Shown: one piece after another, positions 7,234 to 7,941 of the stretch
How the letters are laid out: each line of letters begins with the position of its first letter
Numbering within the stretch: position 1 is the first letter of the stretch
Assembly: GCA_013138555.1 (NCBI GenBank)
Contig: WTCN01000096.1
Span: 1 to 7,941, forward strand
Source: Methyloprofundus sp.
Lineage (GTDB): Bacteria; Pseudomonadota; Gammaproteobacteria; Methylococcales; Methylomonadaceae
Direction: 5' to 3'
DNA: 7,941 nucleotides
Program-made: the position numbers and the translations under genes
Notes under the pieces: model-generated
Database searches by the model: none
Told to the model about the DNA's origin: nothing
Seen by the model: only the letters and a program-made list of their open reading frames with translations

Positions 7234-7815
7234 TTGAAGACTCAAGCTCATATTGTTGCAGGTGTTGATGAAGTAGGGCGAGGTTGTATTGTCGGCCCGG
7301 TTGTTGCGGCAGCCGTTATTCTAGATCCAACTCAGCCAATTTCTGGTTTAACAGATTCAAAAAAATTGACTGCTAAAAAACGTGAGTTATTAGCAGCGAT
7401 AATCAAGCGGCAAGCACTTGCCTGGTCTATTGCTCGTGCGGAGCCGAGTGAAATTGATAATATTAATATTTTACAAGCCTCATTATTGGCAATGAAACGG
7501 GCGGTACAGTCTTTAACAGTACAGCCTAGCTGGGTAAAAATTGATGGTAATCAATATCCTGATATTACCTATCCAGGTGAGACAATTATTCAGGGTGATT
7601 TATTAGTTGCTGAGATTTCAGCTGCTTCAATTCTGGCTAAAGTCTATAGAGATAATGAAATGTCTGTTTTAGATGCACTCTATCCAGGCTATGAATTTGT
7701 TAAGCATAAAGGTTATCCGACAAAATTACATAAGGAAAGACTGATTGCTTTAGGAGTAACTGAGCAACACAGACGATCTTTTTCCCCGGTTAAACAATTA
7801 CTTATCAATTCCTAG
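7234..7815 (+). CDS. rnhB: Ribonuclease HII
   Basis: RNase HII cuts the RNA strand of RNA-DNA hybrids and removes single ribonucleotides from DNA, using two metal ions. At 193 residues it is close to the E. coli enzyme (198). The four acidic residues are present: Asp12 and Glu13 in AGVDEVGRG, Asp104 in IDGN, Asp122 in QGD. Other signatures are DSKKL (41-45), AEPSEID (69-75), EISAASILAKVYRD (127-140), HKGYPT (158-163) and EQHRRSF (177-183). The start is TTG at 7234; no in-frame ATG or GTG occurs nearby upstream and none precedes the first catalytic motif. I see no good Shine-Dalgarno. The ATG at 7226 is out of frame and stops after three codons. It begins 11 bases after lpxA ends, so translation is probably linked to that gene. 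In E. coli lpxB lies between lpxA and rnhB. Confidence 0.96.
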   Translation: MKTQAHIVAGVDEVGRGCIVGPVVAAAVILDPTQPISGLTDSKKLTAKKRELLAAIIKRQALAWSIARAEPSEIDNINILQASLLAMKRAVQSLTVQPSWVKIDGNQYPDITYPGETIIQGDLLVAEISAASILAKVYRDNEMSVLDALYPGYEFVKHKGYPTKLHKERLIALGVTEQHRRSFSPVKQLLINS

Positions 7816-7816
7816 T

Positions 7817-7824
7817 AGGAGGGG
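7817..7824 (+). promoter_or_regulatory. Strong Shine-Dalgarno sequence AGGAGGGG
   Basis: AGGAGGGG begins two bases after the rnhB stop and is the best ribosome-binding sequence in the window. The only start codon at a usable distance is GTG at 7836, 11 bases on. It suggests that a gene did follow, or still follows, rnhB in the same transcript. Confidence 0.45.
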
Positions 7825-7835
7825 CTTTAGAGACT

Positions 7836-7922
7836 GTGAAAGTATTCAATAATATATCTAAAAAGATAGATTCCGTAGGTTGGGGTGAGCTTGCGAACCC
7901 CAACAATCAATGGCTTACCTAG
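7836..7922 (+). CDS. Possible 28-residue peptide or truncated gene start
   Basis: A GTG at 7836, behind the AGGAGGGG at 7817-7824, opens 28 codons closed by TAG at 7920-7922. The product would begin MKVFNNISKKID; the rest is encoded by the repeat that starts about 7879. I recognise no family. It may be a gene cut short by insertion of the repeat, a real small protein, or chance. Only the ribosome-binding site argues for translation. Confidence 0.2.
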   Translation: MKVFNNISKKIDSVGWGELANPNNQWLT

Positions 7923-7941
7923 CCTCAGTTGTTGGGGTTCA
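7879..7941. repeat. REP-like inverted repeat element, cut by the window edge
   Basis: GTTGGGGT (7879-7886) pairs with ACCCCAAC (7897-7904) as an eight-pair hairpin. A second, longer pairing joins 7895-7906 (GAACCCCAACAA) with 7929-7940 (TTGTTGGGGTTC): 12 perfect pairs around a 22-base loop. The unit GTTGGGGT therefore occurs twice directly (7879, 7931) and once inverted. This paired, alternating layout is that of a BIME-like repeat cluster. No T-run follows within the window, so it is not called a terminator. Similar GTTGGGGT palindromes are, to my memory, widespread in Methylococcales genomes. Confidence 0.65.

Noticed and set aside
7226..7237. ATG at 7226 as the rnhB start
   Set aside because: It is out of frame with rnhB and reaches a stop after three codons.

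Overview
The window looks like a chromosomal segment of a gammaproteobacterium. The genes skp, fabZ, lpxA and rnhB run in the order known from the E. coli envelope-biogenesis cluster, and LpxA and Skp imply an outer membrane with lipid A. The fused flavin/iron-sulfur oxidoreductase and two kinds of palindromic intergenic repeat resemble what I associate with Methylococcales (methanotrophs). That placement is inference from memory, not a search. All genes lie on the + strand.

Layout. Positions 1-3314 hold the 3' part of a very large FAD-linked oxidase fused to two [4Fe-4S] clusters and two CCG (cysteine-rich) modules; its N-terminus lies outside the window. A short gap with a perfect 11-bp hairpin leads to nadE (3380-5053), glutamine-dependent NAD synthetase. 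A 272-base gene-free stretch follows, with a good -10 box near its end. Then come skp (5326-5823), a 180-base gap, fabZ (6004-6459), lpxA (6452-7222, overlapping fabZ) and rnhB (7234-7815). The last 126 bases hold a strong Shine-Dalgarno sequence, a doubtful 28-codon frame and an inverted-repeat element cut by the window edge.

How the genes fit together. Skp is the periplasmic chaperone for outer-membrane proteins. FabZ makes enoyl-ACP in fatty acid elongation and draws on the same 3-hydroxyacyl-ACP pool that LpxA uses for the first step of lipid A synthesis. RnhB removes RNA from RNA-DNA hybrids and is a usual passenger of this cluster. Compared with E. coli, bamA, lpxD and lpxB are absent from their usual places. 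LpxA carries Met where E. coli has the chain-length-setting Gly173, which predicts use of a C10 rather than C14 acyl chain. fabZ, lpxA and rnhB all appear to start with TTG.

I see no phage, transposase, CRISPR, tRNA or rRNA here, and no clear new multi-gene system. The most open question in function is the substrate of the large oxidoreductase.
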